Source: Bacteroidales bacterium (GTDB lineage: Bacteria > Bacteroidota > Bacteroidia > Bacteroidales > UBA12077). From it: a stretch of DNA of 37,335 nt. This document shows positions 34,246-37,335 of this stretch, piece by piece (position 1 is the stretch's first letter; every line of letters starts with the position of its first letter). The position numbers were made by a program, and so were the translations under genes. The notes under the pieces were generated by a model. The model had not been told where the DNA came from. It searched no databases and saw nothing but the letters and a program-made list of their open reading frames with translations. The stretch spans positions 1 through 37,335 of the forward strand of contig JAGXLL010000023.1 in NCBI GenBank assembly GCA_018334675.1. The letters are read 5' to 3'.

Positions 34246-35364
34246 ATGAAGCACCATATTGCAGTACTGGGAACCGGCATGGTAGGCCGGGCCATTGTAT
34301 ACGATCTCTCGCAGAAGCACCGTATCACTGCCGCCGACAACAACCCGGAAGCCTTAAAACTATGCCGGGACATGAAAGGGGTTGAAACCCACCAGGCCGA
34401 TCTTGCCGATCACAAGCAGGTAGCCCGGATAATCAAGGATGCAGATCTTGTACTCTCTGCTGTTCCGGGTTTCCTGGGATATGAGACTGTGAGAACGGTG
34501 ATCACAAAAGGCAAGCCTGTGGTCGACATCTCCTTCATGCCCGAGGATTTTATGGAGCTGGATGCCCTGGCCAGGGAAAAGGGCGTAACAGCTATAGCCG
34601 ACTGCGGAGTGGCTCCGGGTATGCCCAACCTGATCCTGGGGCATCACAGCCAGCAGATAAACATCGAGCGGTTTGAATACATGGTGGGAGGCCTGCCCAG
34701 GGAGAGGAAATTTCCCTTCGAATACAAGGCTCCTTTCTCGCCCGTTGATGTGCTGGAGGAATATACGCGTCCGGCACGGGTGATGGAAAACGGGGAGGTG
34801 GCGGCACGCGAGGCCATGAGCGAGCCGGAGTTGATATACTTTGAGGGGCTGGGCCACCTGGAAGCATTCAATACCGACGGGCTCCGCTCTTTGCTTCAAA
34901 CCATGGACCACATCCCTTACATGAAAGAAAAGACCCTGCGTTATCCGGGGCATATAAGACTGATCCGGGCCCTGAAAGCATCGGGTTTCTTTTCAGAGCA
35001 AGAGGTGGATACAGGCCGCCAAAAGGTGCGCCCCCTGGATGTAACCAACCAGGTACTGATGAAAGACTGGCAGTTGGATCCCGGGGAACGGGAATTCACC
35101 ATCATGCGCATCAACCTGGAGGGAGGGGGCAGAACGATCACCTATGATCTGCTGGATGAATACGACCCGGCCACCGGTCTTTCCTCCATGGCCAGGACCA
35201 CCGGTTTTACAGCAACTGCCGCTGCCAGCATGCTGCTGGAAGGCATATTCGGGAAAAAGGGCATGTTCCCTCCCGAACAGGTAGGCCAGTCGGAAAAGTG
35301 TTTCCGGTATATCATGGATTATCTGGAAAAAAGGCGGGTAAGCTATCAGCTCACCCAAACCTGA
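34246..35364 (+). CDS. Saccharopine dehydrogenase-like oxidoreductase
   Basis: A 372-residue NAD(P)-dependent protein. Rossmann start IAVLGTGMVGRAIVYDL at residues 5-21, then a LVLSAVPGFLGYETV segment and a central catalytic domain with IADCGVAPGMPNLILGHH near residue 118. The C-terminal part (GFTATAAASMLLEG) matches the saccharopine dehydrogenase C-terminal type. Related enzymes include lysine 6-dehydrogenase and saccharopine reductases; lysine or another amino acid as substrate is plausible but not shown. No signal peptide. Upstream, TATCTTGT near 34217-34226 may serve as a weak -7 element. Confidence 0.85.
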   Translation: MKHHIAVLGTGMVGRAIVYDLSQKHRITAADNNPEALKLCRDMKGVETHQADLADHKQVARIIKDADLVLSAVPGFLGYETVRTVITKGKPVVDISFMPEDFMELDALAREKGVTAIADCGVAPGMPNLILGHHSQQINIERFEYMVGGLPRERKFPFEYKAPFSPVDVLEEYTRPARVMENGEVAAREAMSEPELIYFEGLGHLEAFNTDGLRSLLQTMDHIPYMKEKTLRYPGHIRLIRALKASGFFSEQEVDTGRQKVRPLDVTNQVLMKDWQLDPGEREFTIMRINLEGGGRTITYDLLDEYDPATGLSSMARTTGFTATAAASMLLEGIFGKKGMFPPEQVGQSEKCFRYIMDYLEKRRVSYQLTQT

Positions 35365-35405
35365 GGATCTTAAACAAACCTCTCTTTGCTGAACGAAAAG
35401 GCGGA

Positions 35406-35963
35406 TCAGATGTTCGGAAACTCCGACTCCAGCGCATACTGAACCGTCAGGGTCATTTCGATGATGATACGGATGTGGATGCGTTCCCCGGGGGCGGGAT
35501 GCGAATCGCCCTCCAGACGAAATTCAATGGTGGCAGGTGAACCGGTCATAAAATAGGCTGCCAGGTCTTCACTGATGGTCTTTACCCCGGCCGATACCAG
35601 GTTGGCCATGGCCGTGAGCTCATAGGTGGCCGGGTTGATAGACACTGCCATATCCTCCACGAACATCCTGTCGTTGGCATAACCGGTGATCATGACGCCC
35701 GTAGCCTCATTGTCGGCAAGATGCTCCAGGGCTACCGACAGGGCTTCAACATAAACATCCCCAATGATGGCATCTGCAGGCAAATCCAACTCGTCATTGA
35801 TTTCCCCGGCATCTACCAGCCGGGTCGTTACAAAGGCTCCTTCCTGATCCACAGGATAATCCCAGGTTTTGGATACGGTAGCCACATACTCAAATGTACG
35901 TGTCTCGCACCCTCCCAGGATCAATAAAACCAGGGCCAGTGCCGAGATAATTGTCTTCCTCAT
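35406..35963 (-). CDS. Predicted lipoprotein of unknown function
   Basis: A 185-residue protein with a type II signal peptide: MRKTIISALALVLLILGGC, the lipobox Cys being residue 19, so it is lipid-anchored in the envelope. The mature part is beta-rich, with little Cys or His; features such as IIGDVYVEALSVALEHLADNE and EIRIIIEM-like strands suggest a small sandwich fold. Unrecognised. It lies 16 bases downstream of the DUF6588-like barrel gene on the same strand, so the two are likely one transcript (promoter at 36900-36929). Confidence 0.7.
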   Translation of the reverse strand: MRKTIISALALVLLILGGCETRTFEYVATVSKTWDYPVDQEGAFVTTRLVDAGEINDELDLPADAIIGDVYVEALSVALEHLADNEATGVMITGYANDRMFVEDMAVSINPATYELTAMANLVSAGVKTISEDLAAYFMTGSPATIEFRLEGDSHPAPGERIHIRIIIEMTLTVQYALESEFPNI

Positions 35964-35979
35964 AGCTTTATTCTCCCAA

Positions 35980-36873
35980 TTATTCGATTTCCCCTATGCC
36001 CACTCCCAAACCAAGGGTGAGCAGGCTCTGACTGGCCAGGGTGTAATCGGAATGAATCTTGAGGGGGCCCAGGTTCAGGGTCAGCCCCAGCGTAGTGCGG
36101 ATGGTATTGTCTCCGGTCAGGTCAAAGGCCACTTCCGAGTCATCCGCCTCATAGGTATAAGCAATATCCAGGGTGGACCGCTCATATCCCAGGCCTCCAT
36201 AGAAGGTGATGAACCGCCAGGGATAGCTGGCCTGGAGGTTGGCCACCCATCCGGTGGCATCAACCACATCCCCCACGCTGAAGAGCTGGGAATAAAATCC
36301 GACGGCCATATCAACCGGCTTCAGCGGCAGATATTGATTCAGGCTGTGGCGCAAGCCCCAGCCAAAGAGTGCAACCTTACCCACTTCATCACCGATATCA
36401 TAGGCTGCCCACCGCAAGGTTGCATCGGTACCCATCAGGGAACCGACAGTGAGATGGGGCACGGCCAGGGGCAGGTTGCTGATATCCAGCCCGCCAGGGA
36501 AAGCATAGGTGGTACCGCCTTCCCCTTCTACTGTCACAACCTCTGAACTGCCAAAGATGGTGGGTACCCTGGCACTGGTTTCGGGTGAAAAATACCCCTG
36601 GGTCGTACCTGTAAAGGTCTTATTGCTTTCGGGGATGAAAGCATCCATCACCGCAACACCCACATAAAGCTGAAATCCGTTCCTCTTGATGTAGGCATTG
36701 TGATAGAGTCCGCTGTTCAAATTGGCTCCGAAAGCATCCGCCAATGGCTGCATATAAGCTTTACCATTGGCACCGGTGTATTTCCTCATAAAATCCTCAA
36801 AGTCCTGACCCTGAAGATCTGTTGCAGGCAAGGAAACGCACACAATGATGAAAAATTTGAAAAAAAGTTTCAT
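35980..36873 (-). CDS. DUF6588-like outer-membrane barrel protein
   Basis: A 297-residue protein with a signal peptide (MKLFFKFFIIVCVSLPATDL, cleaved near LQG-QDF). Then comes the short acidic lead DFEDFMRKYTGANGKAYMQPLADAFGANLNSG, quoted by position only beyond its first part (residues 24-57), followed by strand-turn-strand sequence and a late FITFYGGLGYERSTLDIAY segment. The pattern fits DUF6588, a small barrel family of Bacteroidota with unknown role. It starts at ATG 36873 and is followed by the lipoprotein gene. Confidence 0.75.
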   Translation of the reverse strand: MKLFFKFFIIVCVSLPATDLQGQDFEDFMRKYTGANGKAYMQPLADAFGANLNSGLYHNAYIKRNGFQLYVGVAVMDAFIPESNKTFTGTTQGYFSPETSARVPTIFGSSEVVTVEGEGGTTYAFPGGLDISNLPLAVPHLTVGSLMGTDATLRWAAYDIGDEVGKVALFGWGLRHSLNQYLPLKPVDMAVGFYSQLFSVGDVVDATGWVANLQASYPWRFITFYGGLGYERSTLDIAYTYEADDSEVAFDLTGDNTIRTTLGLTLNLGPLKIHSDYTLASQSLLTLGLGVGIGEIE

Positions 36874-36899
36874 GGCGTAACCAGTTGGCTTAACCTGGA

Positions 36900-36929
36900 C
36901 AAGTTACGCAATAACCCGTTGTAAGTCAA
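36900..36929 (-). promoter_or_regulatory. Possible promoter of the DUF6588/lipoprotein unit
   Basis: On the minus strand TTG (36929-36927), 20 bases, then TAACTTG (36906-36900), one base short of the TAnnTTTG consensus. It lies 27 bases before the ATG at 36873. Confidence 0.45.
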
Positions 36930-37006
36930 TAGACCTTTAATTCAATCGGTTATTTTTTGGGTTAAACGGGTAGAATGTTAGAAAGTGGAAGGTGGAAATG
37001 TTAAAA

Positions 37007-37194
37007 GGTTGAAGGTTGAAAGGTTGAGTCCACTCCGAAAAGTAATTTTTTGGAGAATAAGGTCTTTTATGGTTTTGAAATACGCTGATAGAGAGTGTTT
37101 TAACCGATCGGAAATTCAGGTTTTTTTATTAAACAGACTTTTTGTAGGGGACTCAACATTCAAACATTCAACTTATTCAAACATTCAACTTATT
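37007..37194. repeat. MITE-like segment with imperfect terminal inverted repeats
   Basis: GGTTGAA occurs at 37007 and 37014, then GGTTGAGTC at 37022-37030. The reverse complement pattern GACTCAAC begins at 37150 and continues to 37172. The two 23-base arms 37008-37030 and 37150-37172 agree at 19 of 23 positions and enclose 119 bases without a gene. A tandem 17-base repeat (CAAACATTCAACTTATT, twice) covers 37161-37194 and runs into the stop codon region of the glycosyltransferase. In the whole gene-free stretch 36874-37192 I see only this element and the promoter at 36900-36929. Confidence 0.6.
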
Positions 37195-37335
37195 ATTTGA
37201 ATTTTATCTTCCGGGCGGCAAAAAAGCTCATCCGCAACAGGAGCAATCCATGACGGAAACGGCTGATCTGTGTCTCCCCGTATTCGCGGCTGCGGTAGCG
37301 CACGATGATCTCGGTGATCTTCAGGTTCAGTTTGG
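37193..37335 (-). CDS. GT2 glycosyltransferase, C-terminal 46 residues (5' end beyond window)
   Basis: The minus strand reads from the window edge to TAA at 37193-37195. The peptide ITEIIVRYRSREYGETQISR (residues by position) then FRHGLLLLRMSFFAARKIKFK matches the end of DPM1-like glycosyltransferases, where a basic RYxxRxYGETxISRxRHGxxLL segment precedes a last hydrophobic stretch. Only the C-terminus is visible; the start and catalytic part lie beyond the window. The stop codon falls inside the last copy of the 17-base tandem repeat. Confidence 0.8.
   Translation of the reverse strand, partial: KLNLKITEIIVRYRSREYGETQISRFRHGLLLLRMSFFAARKIKFK

Noticed and set aside
35869-36546. 225-codon plus-strand frame over the lipoprotein/DUF6588 genes
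   Set aside because: Opposite strand reads two genes with signal peptides and correct spacing; the plus frame has no recognisable domain.
37161-37194. Two 17-base direct repeats as a CRISPR remnant or att site
   Set aside because: Tandem without spacer and no integrase or cas gene nearby; better explained as a simple repeat duplication.
1-37335. tRNA, rRNA, tmRNA or riboswitch
   Set aside because: Scanned the gene-free stretches; apart from the SRP RNA no cloverleaf or known riboswitch core was seen, though a covariance-model search was not possible.

Overview
The window is chromosomal DNA from a member of the Bacteroidota. Three lines of evidence support this. Several genes are preceded by the TTTG / TAnnTTTG promoter pair typical of that phylum. 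Most starts lack a Shine-Dalgarno sequence. The gene content is also characteristic: DUF1573, DUF4199, DUF5683, DUF6588, the fused GlmU-like protein next to type B L31, and parA-parB-DUF5683-lytic transglycosylase. Order or genus cannot be fixed from this sequence. Almost everything is housekeeping and dense; there is no tRNA, rRNA operon, CRISPR array or intact insertion sequence.

Layout. 1-3.8 kb: a secreted DUF1573 protein cut by the window edge (-), an M20 amidohydrolase, a 55-residue two-cluster ferredoxin with its own promoter and terminator, and an isoprenylcysteine-methyltransferase-like membrane enzyme. 3.8-6.2 kb: an orphan GroES and a thioredoxin/glutaredoxin hybrid (-), divergent from a DJ-1/PfpI protein that has a 30-bp palindrome and an unusually strong Shine-Dalgarno, then an IS630-type helix-turn-helix protein and the SRP RNA gene (both -). 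6.2-12 kb: DUF4199 protein, GT2 glycosyltransferase, Bax-inhibitor-1/YccA protein, class V aminotransferase, L31 type B, GlmU-like enzyme. 12-18.5 kb: Lon protease, a LiaF-like membrane protein, a wrecked SLC12-type transporter pseudogene, a secreted CAP-domain protein and an exported class I glutamine-amidotransferase-like protein (-).

18.6-25 kb: lipA-lipB, a perfect 17-bp hairpin, recJ, and facing recJ a two-gene unit (-) encoding a PorV/PorQ-like barrel and an outer-membrane barrel with N-terminal helix-hairpin-helix motifs. 25-30 kb: heptose-7-phosphate kinase-like PfkB protein, parA, parB, DUF5683 and an MltD-like LysM lytic transglycosylase. 30-34 kb: an SGNH-like protein followed by an MBOAT acyltransferase, which together look like an envelope O-acetylation pair. 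34-37.3 kb: AlaX editing protein (-), saccharopine-dehydrogenase-like protein (+), a lipoprotein and a DUF6588 barrel (-), a MITE-like inverted-repeat segment, and the C-terminal end of a GT2 glycosyltransferase (-).

The least explained items are the HHH-barrel/PorV-like pair, the hairpins at 4882-4911 and 20165-20215, the MITE-like element at 37008-37172, and the truncated transposase-like regulator beside the SRP RNA. No wholly new multi-gene defence or mobile system was recognised.
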